Below are positions 1 to 7,675 of a stretch of DNA of 21,620 nucleotides, in pieces; the first letter of the stretch is position 1; each line of letters opens with the position of its first letter. Source of the stretch: Rhodococcus sp. IITR03 (GTDB lineage: Bacteria; Actinomycetota; Actinomycetes; Mycobacteriales; Mycobacteriaceae). Position numbers and translations under genes: made by a program. Under the pieces are notes generated by a model. It saw only the letters and a program-made list of their open reading frames with translations. It was not told the origin of the DNA and ran no database searches. Location: positions 1 through 21,620 of the forward strand of contig LATQ01000276.1 of the NCBI GenBank assembly GCA_001017865.1. Reading direction: 5' to 3'.

Positions 1-855
1 GGACGGCCCGCGCCCCACCGACATCGATCCGTCCCTCGCGCGACCGCCCTGACCCGCGCGGGGGGGACCGCCGCTCGTCGTCACCGGCGCAGCGCACCAC
101 GACCTGCCCTACAATCTGGCCCGCCGTGTGCTCTCGCTCGACCACCTCACCCACGGGCGCACCGGACTGCTGTTCGCGCGCGCGATCCGCGTGGTCACGG
201 CGAGACTGCCTGGCACGGTGGCGCCGAGCTGGGTGCCGTCACTGCCGCCGACGCAGCGCTGGCGATTGCGCGGTTGTGGCAGAGTTGGCCGCTCGACTCG
301 ATCGTCGCCGACAAGGAAGCCGGCATCCTCGTGCAGTCCGACCGGATCAGGCGGGTCGACCACCACGGTGTCGTCGACATCGCCGGACCGCTGAGTGCCC
401 CCGCGTCGGTGCAGGGCGCACCGGTCCTCGCGTGGTACGCCGACGACGACGATCTGCTCGCCGAGATCCCGGCCGTCGCCGATCTCGTCGTGCTCGGTGG
501 CGTTGTCGATCCCGCGGGTGCCGTGAGCCGAATCCGAACGAAGCTCGGCTTACCGAATAGTGTTGTGCTGATCGAGATTCCGGTCGAAGCCGATGCCGAG
601 GGCGCCGATACCGCCGTCACTGCGGCGCTCGACGCGGGCGCGGATGGTGTGCTGCTGCGCTCGGCGCAGTCCGCACTCGACGATCCGGCTCGCCTGCTCG
701 ACCGAGCCCGAGCGGTGTCCGGTGCATCCGTGGAAGCGGCCCCGGCCGACACGAACAGCACCCTCCGCGTCCTCCTCGGACTCGGCGCACCGGCTCCTCT
801 GCTCGAATCCGCAGACCCGGCGTTCACGGCACCTACGACGAGCGTCTACCGCTGA
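1..855 (+). CDS. LLM-class flavin-dependent monooxygenase, 5' end outside window, frameshifted
   Basis: This is the C-terminal two thirds or so of a bacterial luciferase-like (LLM) monooxygenase of the DszA/NtaA/SnaA relatives, which use FMNH2 and oxygen on sulfonates, sulfones or related compounds. The reading runs in three blocks: a piece with DIDPSLA at 20-40, then PLVVTGAAHHDLPYNLARRV and SLDHLTHGRTGLL up to about 180, then GETAWHGGAELG through to a stop at 853-855. The segment YNLARR..SLDHLTHGR is the family's conserved stretch before the flavin site. An in-frame TGA at 50-52 and a shift near 181 break the frame, so at least two or three single-base changes are needed. It is followed after about 60 bases by the DszC/SfnB-like gene on the same strand, which supports one operon. 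Family assignment is fairly sure; substrate is unknown. Confidence 0.7.
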   Translation, partial: GRPAPHRHRSVPRATALTRAGGTAARRHRRSAPRPALQSGPPCALARPPHPRAHRTAVRARDPRGHGETAWHGGAELGAVTAADAALAIARLWQSWPLDSIVADKEAGILVQSDRIRRVDHHGVVDIAGPLSAPASVQGAPVLAWYADDDDLLAEIPAVADLVVLGGVVDPAGAVSRIRTKLGLPNSVVLIEIPVEADAEGADTAVTAALDAGADGVLLRSAQSALDDPARLLDRARAVSGASVEAAPADTNSTLRVLLGLGAPAPLLESADPAFTAPTTSVYR

Positions 856-915
856 CCTTCGACGCCCGCGTGTCGTACACGCCGTCATATTCGACCTACC
901 GAGAAAGTGAACACA

Positions 916-2167
916 ATGGTCGCCCCCACTTCCCCCGACATCCGCACGCTCCTCGCGGGCCCCTTCGCGGAGTTCGACACCCTCGCCGCGACGTACCGGC
1001 CCGTCTTCGCCCGCATCGCCGAAGGGAATCTGCAACGCGAACGAACGCGCGAGTTCCCCTACGAGCAGGTCCGCTGGCTGATCGACGCCGGATTCTCGCG
1101 GCTACGTATCCCACGCGAACTCGGCGGCGACGGCGCCACCCTCCAGCAGGTTTTCCTGCTGCTCGCCGAACTCGGCGAGGCGGACCCGAACGTGGCCACA
1201 TCTTCCGCAACCACCTCGCGTTCGTGGAGGACCGGCTCAACTCGTCCGACCATCCGTCGACGGAGATCTGGCTGGAACGTTTCCGCCAAGGGCAGTTCGT
1301 CGGCGGGGGATGGACCGAGGCGAGCAACACCAAGTTCGGCGAGATCGGCACCCGCATCACCACGTCCGAGGGTGTCACCCGCATCACCGGCAACAAGTAC
1401 TACGCCACGGGAAGCCTCTACGCCGACTGGCTCGACGTCATCGGCCGCAACGAGAACGACGAGCTCGTCACGGCTCTCGTGGCGCGGGAGCAGCCCGGCG
1501 TCACCCTTATAGACGACTGGGAGGGCTTCGGGCAGCAAACCACTGCCAGCGGATCGGCCCGCTACCAGGACGCGGTCGTCGACGAGCACGGAACCTTCCC
1601 GGCCGAGCAGCGATTCGCATATCAGGGACTCTTCTACCAGACGGCGCTGCTGTCGGTGCTCGTCGGCATCGGCCGCGCAGCCTTCCGCGACGGCTCCGAC
1701 GGCCTGCGACGCCGCACCCGCAACTACCCGCTCGGCGTGAACGAGGTACCGCCGCAGGATCCGCTCCTGCAGCAGCAGATCGGGCGCATCGCCACGCGAC
1801 TGTTCCAGGCGGAGGCCGCCCTCGAGAAGCAGAGCGCGACCCTCGACGTCGTCGCTCACGCACACGCTCGCGGCGACGTCGAGCGGGAGAAGTCGGCGCT
1901 GGTGGACGCCACCGTCCGCACCCACGAGGCCCAGTCCGTCATCATCGACTCCGTTCTCGAGATCACGGCGACGATCTTCGATGCCTGGGCGCTTCGGCGA
2001 CCGCAGTCTCATCGGCACTCGACCGGCACTGGCGCAACGCCCGGACGCTGTCCTCCCACAACCCGCGGGTGTTCAAGGAACGTGTCCTCGGCGACTACTA
2101 CGTCAACGGGACCGTGCCGGTCGGTGGTTCGAATCCGTATGCGCGTCCGCAGGGACAAGGGGTCTAG
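916..2167 (+). CDS. DszC/SfnB-like acyl-CoA dehydrogenase-fold monooxygenase, two frameshifts
   Basis: The product has the acyl-CoA dehydrogenase fold and resembles the flavin monooxygenases of sulfur acquisition (DszC, SfnB). The first block (from 916, MVAPTSPDIRTLLAG) runs to about 1197 and carries IPRELGGDGATLQQV. The second block runs to about 1988 with NHLAFVEDRL and ITGNKYYATGSLYADWLDV. The third has GASATAVSSALDRHWRNART and SSHNPRVFKERVLGDYYVNG, the characteristic C-terminal RHWRNARTLxSHNP motif of this group. Adding one C near 1197 and one G near 1988 gives a continuous protein of about 417 residues, the normal length. ATG 916 is preferred over GTG 907 because GAAAG lies just upstream. 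It sits between two LLM monooxygenases. It may oxidise a sulfur compound using reduced flavin; this is inferred from family and context. Confidence 0.82.
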
Positions 2168-2170
2168 GCG

Positions 2171-3472
2171 ATGGGCAACCGACGTGAAGGTCATGTGCTT
2201 CTGGGCGTGAACGTCCTCGTCTACGGGTACATCCCCTCCGCGTGGCGTTCCCCGCTGCTGGACGCCCGCGACTTCGTCGAACCCGCGTACTGGGAGCGGA
2301 TCGGCCGACTCGCCGAACGCGCGACGCTCGACGCCGTCTTCCTCGCCGACGCGCTGGGTCTGGGGGATCCGGCCTATGATGCGAACCCGATCCGGCTCGA
2401 CCCGACGGTGTTGTGGGCGCACGTCGCACGGGCCACCGAACGGGTGGGTCTGCTCGCCACCGCGTCGACGACCTTCAACGATCCGGTGGAACTCGCGAGC
2501 CGCCTCCTCACCCTCGACCACATCTGCGGGGGTCGTGCCGGGTGGAACCTGGTAACCACTCGCGACAATCGCTCGGCCGCGAACTTCGGTCTGCCGAACA
2601 TCGTGGCGCGCACCGAACGGTACGAGCGGGCCGCCGAATTCGCGGACCTCACCCGGCAACTGTGGACCGCGGCGCAGACCGGAGAGACGGTGCGCTTCCA
2701 CGGTTCACACTTCGACTACGAGGGCGACTTCGTCGCTCCCGCCTCGCCGCAGGGACACCCGGTGCTCTTCCAGGCGGGTGGGTCGCCCGCCGGCCGCGAC
2801 ATCGCCGCGCGGTATGCGGACGGGGGTGTTCGCCGCGGAGATCACCCAGGAGACTGCGCGCGAGCACTATCGGCTGGTGAAGTCGGCCGCGGCCGGTCAC
2901 GGACGCCGGCCGGGCGAGGTGAAGATCCTGCCGGTCTGCTGCTCACCCTCGGGTCCACCGAGGAGGAGGCCCGTCGCCGGGTCGACGAGTTGTACGACAC
3001 GAGCCCCTCCTGGTACTCGGCCGCGTGGCTCACGCACGCGATCGGGGTGGACGTCACCACCCTCGAACTGGACGAGCCGTTCCCCGACGAGGTGATCAAC
3101 GGTCCGATCTCCGAAACCTTCCAGGGCAGCATCGGTTTCCGCGAGTCAATCCTCGAACAGATCCGGCAGACGCGTCCCACGGTGCGCGAGTATCTGCGTC
3201 AGACCCGCTACTCCGGTTCCGGGCACGGCGGATTCGTCGGCACACCCGAGCAGCTCGTCGACCGGATCGAGCAGTGGTATCTCGCCGGTGCTTGCGACGG
3301 GTTCAACCTGCAGCCCGACATCCTCGTCGACAGCCTCGAGGTCATCGCCGACGAGGTCATCCCGAGGCTTCGGGCGCGGGGCCTGTACCGGCACGAGTAC
3401 CAGACGACTACTTTGCGTGGACACCTTCAGGCAGCGGAACCACAGTTTGCTCCTGCTCTACAGACGCTGTGA
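2171..3472 (+). CDS. DszA/NtaA-family LLM flavin monooxygenase
   Basis: A 433-codon frame that matches the DszA/NtaA/SnaA branch of FMN-dependent monooxygenases: VFLADALGLGDPAYD near the N-terminus, LDPTVLWAHVARATERVGLLATAST, and RLLTLDHICGGRAGWNLVTT around residues 115-135, the family signature. The C-terminal part has GTPEQLVDRIEQW and CDGFNLQPDI, also typical. The start lies three bases after the previous stop, with AAGGGG about 10 bases upstream, so it is translationally linked to the DszC-like gene. Between about 2826 and 2933 the frame is locally wrong: one extra G in a run of five and one missing G further on cancel each other. In the other frame that stretch reads GVFAAEITQETAREHYRLVK, which fits the family. 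The protein is probably full length and active; substrate unknown. Confidence 0.85.
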   Translation: MGNRREGHVLLGVNVLVYGYIPSAWRSPLLDARDFVEPAYWERIGRLAERATLDAVFLADALGLGDPAYDANPIRLDPTVLWAHVARATERVGLLATASTTFNDPVELASRLLTLDHICGGRAGWNLVTTRDNRSAANFGLPNIVARTERYERAAEFADLTRQLWTAAQTGETVRFHGSHFDYEGDFVAPASPQGHPVLFQAGGSPAGRDIAARYADGGVRRGDHPGDCARALSAGEVGRGRSRTPAGRGEDPAGLLLTLGSTEEEARRRVDELYDTSPSWYSAAWLTHAIGVDVTTLELDEPFPDEVINGPISETFQGSIGFRESILEQIRQTRPTVREYLRQTRYSGSGHGGFVGTPEQLVDRIEQWYLAGACDGFNLQPDILVDSLEVIADEVIPRLRARGLYRHEYQTTTLRGHLQAAEPQFAPALQTL

Positions 3473-3566
3473 TGAACAAGTCCACAGCGTTGGTGTGATG
3501 GCCGGGTACCGACAGTGATCGATGCCGCTCTGTGGCGTTGGTTGAGTGAGCGCTATGGGCCGTGCG

Positions 3567-3594
3567 GGGCTCGGACGATGCACCGTCCGAGCCC
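3567..3594. terminator. Strong hairpin between convergent genes, likely bidirectional terminator
   Basis: A perfect 11-bp inverted repeat (GGGCTCGGACG / CGTCCGAGCCC) surrounds the six-base loop ATGCAC. It lies about 95 bases after the monooxygenase stop and 16 bases beyond the end of the convergent methyltransferase remnant. There is no U tract, as is common in actinobacteria. The role as a terminator is inferred from position and strength of the stem. The stretch 3473-3566 holds no gene that I can support. Confidence 0.7.
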
Positions 3595-3609
3595 GCGCGG
3601 GATATGGGG

Positions 3610-4380
3610 TCAGCGCTGCATCAGCGCGAAGACGCCCCAGCCGAGATACTTCTGCACGTAACGCGTGTAGCGGGCGGCCTTGGCGGTGAGCTCGGCCCGA
3701 ACCTCCGACGCCAATTCGTCGTTCGGGTTCTCGTCGAGCCAGCGGGGCATAGTGAGCCATTGCGCTGCGGTGTAGCGGTCTCAGTCCTGCTGGTCGGCGA
3801 GCATCATCTGCACGACGTCGTACCCGAGTTCGCCGAACTGCTCGATCAACCCCGGCAGCGGCCGGAAGTCGCCACGCGGGTGGCATGGCAGGCCACCGCT
3901 GTCTCCTTGTCGGGGGGAATCACGCGCCAGTAGGGCTCGCCGATCACGATCATCCCGCCGGGGCGGAGGCTGCGGGCGAGCAATTCGGTGGTGCCGGCGA
4001 CGCCGTTACCGATTAATGTGGCGTCGACGTATGCGGCGCGATCGGCCGGTTCGTCCGTGACGTGGCCGGAGGCGTCGCCGTGGACGAACCTCACGCGGTC
4101 GGTGACGTCGAGTTCGACAGCGCGGGCGCGGGCCTGCTCGGTAAAGAGCGTGCTGATGTCCACGCCCGTGCCGTGCCGTGCATCTCAGGTCGCGTGCCAC
4201 GTGCAAAGCATCTCGCCGCAGTCGCAGTCGCAGCCGCAGCCGCTGGCCAGGTCGAGCACTCGTGTTCCGGGGGGCGAGGTGGAGTGCCTGGCGGAGGGTG
4301 GCGACGGTAGTGGGTGGCGTCCGCCGCCGACACGGGTGCGGTCACGACGTCGAAGATTGCATCGGGAACCGCTCGTCGGC
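3610..4380 (-). pseudogene. Class I SAM-dependent methyltransferase, disrupted
   Basis: Pieces in several minus-strand frames add up to a methyltransferase. From the N-terminal side: DAIFDVVTAPVSA near 4370, GTRVLDLAS followed by GEMLCTW (SAM-binding motif I) near 4210-4260, GVDISTLFTEQARARA near 4140, VRFVHGDASGHV near 4080, a LRPGGMIVIGEPYWR block near 3940, and a C-terminal block YTAAQWLTMPRWLDENPNDEL ending KYLGWGVFALMQR with its stop at 3610-3612. Damage includes a shift near 3880 (one missing G restores it), a garbled junction near 4180, an in-frame TGA at 3781-3783 where the family context suggests Trp, and a hexanucleotide repeat expanded inside the SAM loop. Unlike most genes in the window, the damage is more than single homopolymer losses, so I call it a pseudogene. 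Its N-terminus merges with a transposase fragment. Confidence 0.75.
4218..4241. repeat. Hexanucleotide tandem repeat inside methyltransferase motif I
   Basis: Two copies of GCAGTC followed by two of GCAGCC. On the minus strand it inserts Gly-Cys-Asp-Cys-Asp-Cys type residues into the glycine-rich SAM-binding loop, between LDLAS and GEML. The expected loop in this family is short (of the form LDLACGSGEM), so about four residues look added. Confidence 0.7.
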
Positions 4381-4384
4381 AGCG

Positions 4385-4480
4385 TTTTCGGGGCGTCCAC
4401 CTCGACCTTCGGTGTTTTCGAAAGGTGGGAGTAAGGGCTCGAGCGGTGCCCATTGTGTGTCGGTCACCGATGATGACGGC
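4385..4480 (-). mobile_element. IS5-family transposase N-terminal fragment
   Basis: The minus strand encodes SSSVTDTQWAPLEPLLPP followed by GRGGRPENAADE. This is the start of IS5-type transposases with the DUF4096 N-terminal domain (LTDxQWxxxEPLLPP...GGRP). Only about 35 residues remain; the catalytic DDE part is absent and the reading runs straight into the methyltransferase remnant. No terminal inverted repeats were seen. It is a remnant left after insertion and deletion, and probably marks the breakpoint that broke the methyltransferase gene. Confidence 0.6.
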
Positions 4481-4703
4481 TGCACCGCGCACCGGAGTCG
4501 ACCGATCTGGTGGCGGGTAGGGCATGACGGGCACAGCGCGATAGGTGAAGGCGGCAAGTGAGCTCCTGGTAGGGCAGGGATGTGAGCACTCACTGACCTA
4601 CCTGGAGTTCGCCGCATCTCAGCTGTCACACGCCGACGCTCCCTGAGGCACATTCGGGTGCAAACTGCCTCTGTTGGTTGCCGGTTTCAGTTCGGCGATT
4701 GCT
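4481..4703. other. Intergenic stretch with no supported gene
   Basis: About 220 bases between the IS5 fragment and the end of the Atu4866-domain gene. The frames that cross it have no recognisable motif. I see no convincing hairpin or promoter. Confidence 0.4.
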
Positions 4704-4953
4704 TCAGCCGGTCGGGTCCCGGTACATGACCATGCCCGCGTGGTACAGGACGTCGTCGCGGAACTCCCCGTCGGCGGAGAAGCCGGTGTCGTCGCGGTAG
4801 TAGATCATGGTGCCGTCGATCCGGTAGTCGCCCGTGTAGGCGGCCTCCCGGCTGCCGCGTGCCTCGACGTACCGTCTCCGGGAGGAGACGCTGGCGGATG
4901 TTCCCGTCGGCGGTTACCCACAGCCCGACGAATGGGTGCTGATCTTGTTTCAT
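4704..4953 (-). CDS. Atu4866-domain small protein (stand-alone copy), one frameshift
   Basis: A small protein of the Atu4866 family (Pfam PF11512), whose biochemical role I do not know. It starts MKQDQHPFVGLWVTADGNIRQ; after a frame change near 4875-4885 it continues RYVEARGSREAAYTGDYRI, then GTMIYYRDDTGFSADGEF and DDVLYHAGMVMYR, ending at 4704. The family hallmarks are FVGxWVTxDG, the RYxEARG turn and YHAGMVxYR. It is about 82 residues, the usual length. ATG 4953 has GAAGGA in good position; an in-frame ATG at 4971 would add six residues. The start lies about 25 bases after the amidohydrolase stop, so both are in one transcript. It may act as a binding or accessory partner of the hydrolase; that is inference. 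Confidence 0.75.
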
Positions 4954-4976
4954 GTCCTTCGCTTCCTTCATGGTCT

Positions 4977-6380
4977 TCACAGTGCTGCCGCCACCCGTCG
5001 GGTGATGGTGTCGCGGGAGCGGATCACGTCCTCGCGGAGGGCGTCGATGTCTTCGCCGATCAGCGAACCTTTCCACTTGCGCGGGTTGCCGGCGACGAGG
5101 ACGGTGTCGATGTTGCGTGTGTCGGAGCCGAGCACGAGGGTGCCGACGGCGTCGTTGAGAGGCATGTTGTTGACGTCGTCGGCACGGACGATGAGCAGGT
5201 CGGCGTCCTTGCCGGGGGTCAGCGAACCGGTGACGTGCCCGAGCGCGTTGGCGTGCGCGCCTTGCAGGGTGGCGAAGTCGAGGACGTCGTGCGTGGTGAT
5301 CCGGTGGCGGGTCTCCTCCGTTCCGTAGGCGGCGTTGGTGGCACGCATGCGTTGGATGGCGTGCAGGGTCCGCATCTGGGTGAACATGTCGCTGGCGAGC
5401 GCGACCTCCACGTCGATGCTCAGGCCCGGCCGGATCCCGGCGGCGAGGGCCTCGTCGACGGCGGGTACGGCCGTGTCGAGACCGATCTGTACGTCGGAGG
5501 TCGGGGCGAGTGAGACCGTGACACCGGCGTCTGCCATCGCCGTCCATGCTTCGGGGGTCAGTCCCGTCGAGTGGATCAGTGTGAGGTTCGGATCGAGGAT
5601 CCCCATCCGGGCCCAGCGCAGGATCGCCTCCGAGGAGGGCATTCCGAAGACCGCGTCGATGCTGGTCCACACGCCGAGATCGCGAGCGAGAGCAGCGAGT
5701 TCGGGGCCGTAGGCGATGGTGGGTCCGGCGATCTCGTCGGTGGACAGGGCAGCCAGTCGTACGGTGACGAGACCTCCTGCGGCGCCGTGGAAGTCGTTCG
5801 CCAACCGGATCATATCTTTGGGCCACTGGTGGTCCCACTGGCCGAAGTGCGGCCCCATCGAGGCATGCACGCCGCGGATTCCGGTGTCGATGAGCGCATT
5901 GAGCGCAGCATCGGAGTGCGCGGAGCTGCGTGAGTTGTGCGAGAAGTCGAGCATGGTGGTGATACCCGAATCCAGCGCGGTCAGCGCGGCGAGTCGGGTC
6001 CCGATGTACATGTCCTCCGGCTCGTAGTTCGGGGCGATGCCGGCCAGGGTTGAGGTGACGTATTCACCGAGGTCGGCGACGTCGGGGATGCTGCGGCGCA
6101 GTTGCGCTTCCCAGGCGTGACGGTGGGTGTCGACGAAACCGGGGCTGACGATCAACCCGCGGGTATCGAGGGCGAGGGCCGCTGTGGCGGTGGCACCGTG
6201 TTCGGGGTCGGAGCGCAGGTCGGGTCCGATCGCGGCGATTCGGGAACCGGTGAGCAGGACGTCGCCGGTGTCGAGGTCCGGGATGGTGGGATCCATGGTG
6301 ACGACGGCGCCGCCGGTCAGCAGGATCGGGCGGCCGCTGTCACGGGCAGCGGTGAACTCGGTGAGGGAAATCTTCGGCAT
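4977..6380 (-). CDS. Amidohydrolase (TrzA/AtzB/guanine deaminase-like metal-dependent hydrolase)
   Basis: An uninterrupted 467-residue amidohydrolase-superfamily enzyme, which hydrolyses amide, amine or halide groups on heterocycles in the cytosol. Visible: an N-terminal beta-sandwich piece (ILLTGGAVVTMDP, DVLLTGSRIAAIGP), the metal-binding HxH at H86/H88 in GFVDTHRHAWE, LTLIHSTGL with H270, SIDVEVALASDMF with D323, and the C-terminal sandwich LTPGKDADLLIVRADD. At the place where many relatives have the third metal His (about residue 242) the sequence reads TSIDAVFG, giving Asp instead; alignment is needed to be sure. GAAAG precedes the ATG. It lies between two Atu4866-domain genes on the same strand, with gaps of about 25-27 bases. 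Good general confidence; the substrate (a pterin, triazine, purine or similar ring) is unknown. Confidence 0.9.
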   Translation of the reverse strand: MPKISLTEFTAARDSGRPILLTGGAVVTMDPTIPDLDTGDVLLTGSRIAAIGPDLRSDPEHGATATAALALDTRGLIVSPGFVDTHRHAWEAQLRRSIPDVADLGEYVTSTLAGIAPNYEPEDMYIGTRLAALTALDSGITTMLDFSHNSRSSAHSDAALNALIDTGIRGVHASMGPHFGQWDHQWPKDMIRLANDFHGAAGGLVTVRLAALSTDEIAGPTIAYGPELAALARDLGVWTSIDAVFGMPSSEAILRWARMGILDPNLTLIHSTGLTPEAWTAMADAGVTVSLAPTSDVQIGLDTAVPAVDEALAAGIRPGLSIDVEVALASDMFTQMRTLHAIQRMRATNAAYGTEETRHRITTHDVLDFATLQGAHANALGHVTGSLTPGKDADLLIVRADDVNNMPLNDAVGTLVLGSDTRNIDTVLVAGNPRKWKGSLIGEDIDALREDVIRSRDTITRRVAAAL

Positions 6381-6407
6381 GGTGTGCTTTCGGGTGTCGG
6401 CGGCAGG

Positions 6408-7141
6408 TCAGGAGCGGTGGAAGGTGTAGCCGGCGTGATGCAGTACGTCGTCGGCGAATTCGCCGAAGGCCCAGAATCCGAGATCGTCGCGGTAGTCGAT
6501 GCGGTCGCCGGTGATCCAGTACGAGCCTGGTAGGCGTGCGGGCGTCCACCGCGGGTTTCGTCGTAGCGGCCGTCGGCGGTCAGGTGCTGGTGCACGAAAT
6601 CGTTCTCGTCGATCCAGGTGCCGAGATACCGGTCCGAGGAGGCGGTGTGGGCAACTTCGATATCTGTTGCAAGGCTGGTGACGTCGACCGGGTGTCCATC
6701 CCACACGGCGATGTCACCGTCGACGACGACCGTGAGCGCGATCTTGGGGGCGGCGAGGAATCGGCCCACCACGGATTCCGATTCTCCGGACACGGCGGGC
6801 AGGATTGCGAAACCGGCCGGATTGCCCGGCGCGATCGCGGTCGGTGACCGGAACGATTTCGGGCGCAGGCCGCGCAGCTGAGTAGTGTCTACGACCGTCG
6901 GCACGATGACATACCCGGCGCAGTCGATGACGATGGCGCCGTCGTCATCTGCTGCGGTCAGCAGGCCCGGTCCGATGCCGACCACGCGTGAGCCGCCGAG
7001 AAGAACATCGCCGCGGTCGAAGTCGCCGATCAGGGAGTCGCCGGTGATGATCCGGGCGTTGGCGAACAGCAGCGGACGATGCCCGCCGGTGCGGTTGGCG
7101 GTGATGAGTTCGAGTAGTTCGGGGGTGAAGGCGGTGATCAT
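6408..7141 (-). CDS. Fusion of barrel-less amidohydrolase-like N-terminus with Atu4866 domain, one frameshift
   Basis: Residues 1-75 read like the N-terminal sandwich of an amidohydrolase (PLLFANARIITGDSLIGDFDRGDVLLGGSRVVGIGPG, then CAGYVIVPTVVDT). The site that should be the HxH motif reads VDTTQLRGLR, so the metal ligands are missing, and no TIM barrel follows. Instead there is a linker of about 90 residues (GFAILPAVSGESESVVGRFL, KIALTVVVDGDIAVWDG) and then an Atu4866 domain: YLGTWIDENDFVHQHL, GRYDETRGGRPHAYQ, and after one missing G near 6526 GSYWITGDRIDYRDDLGFW and DDVLHHAGYTFHRS. The start has CTGGAG 6 bases upstream. It is the first gene of the three-gene minus-strand unit. The architecture suggests a non-catalytic paralogue, possibly a binding or assembly partner of the hydrolase next to it. 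Confidence 0.75.
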
Positions 7142-7332
7142 GTGTACTCCAGAATGGGATTCGAGGACGCCGGGTCACTCCGGCGAGATCCACTATTCGG
7201 CTGGAGGGAGCACGGGAACAGGCCGCTGTGTGCCTGGGTGCGCTACGGCCTGGTTCGGCCTGGCCGAGGTACGAGAGTCGGATCCTGTCGCTCCGAGGAA
7301 TCTCGTGAGAGGAGCCGCATGGCAGCGCGGCC
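7142..7332. other. Region upstream of the amidohydrolase unit
   Basis: Probably contains the promoter of the minus-strand unit starting at 7141, but no clear -10/-35 pair stood out. It holds the first copy (7232-7252) of a 21-base near-repeat that recurs at 7622-7642. Confidence 0.35.
7232..7252 (+). repeat. 21-bp near-direct repeat, copy 1
   Basis: GCCTGGGTGCGCTACGGCCT plus G, differing by one base from the copy at 7622-7642. The pair flanks the MFS remnant about 390 bases apart. Both copies can encode AWVRYGL in a plus-strand frame. Confidence 0.6.
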
Positions 7333-7660
7333 GTGATCGGGGTCGTGGGCACCACCTTGGTCGTCGCCGGTGGTATCATCGTCTTTGTCGCAGCCATCGT
7401 GCTGACCACTTCTGCCCTTGTCGCAGGCATCGTCGAGATGTCTGCGCCTGCCCGAGACGGCCGGCGCGACTGCCTGGTACGGCGCGTTCATGTTCCTCGG
7501 CGGCAGCGTCGGCCCGGTGATCGCTGCACCGGCCCACGGCGGCAGTGTGACCACCGCGATGTTCCTCGTGGTGGCGATCGCCCTGTTCGGTGCCGCCTGG
7601 TGCTCACGGCACGCAAACCCAGCCTGGGTGCGATACGGCCTGCCAGGCGCGTCGCGGTGA
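7333..7660 (+). pseudogene. MFS transporter C-terminal remnant
   Basis: Two plus-strand frames together give the last part of a major facilitator transporter. The first has a hydrophobic helix, VIGVVGTTLVVAGGIIVFVA followed by AIVLTTSALVAGI; after a shift near 7430 the second reads LPETAGATAWYGAFMFLGGS, VGPVIAA and TTAMFLVVAIALFGAAWCSR, ending at 7658-7660. ATAWYGAFMFLGGSVGP resembles the late helices of drug-efflux MFS proteins. The first nine or so helices are not in the window, so this is a remnant. Its position between the amidohydrolase unit and the regulator suggests that the locus once included a substrate transporter. Confidence 0.55.
7622..7642 (+). repeat. 21-bp near-direct repeat, copy 2
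   Basis: GCCTGGGTGCGATACGGCCT plus G, in the C-terminal codons of the MFS remnant (AWVRYGLPGASR). Confidence 0.6.
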
Positions 7661-7663
7661 GGC

Positions 7664-7669
7664 TAGCGT
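7664..7669 (+). promoter_or_regulatory. -10 box for a leaderless regulator transcript
   Basis: TAGCGT ends six bases before ATG 7676, leaving no room for a Shine-Dalgarno sequence, so transcription probably begins at or next to the start codon. A clear -35 element was not found. Confidence 0.5.
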
Positions 7670-7675
7670 CGTCTT

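Noticed and set aside
5335..6533. Several long plus-strand frames opposite the amidohydrolase unit
   Set aside because: They are mirror frames of a high-GC gene with no family motifs or ribosome sites.
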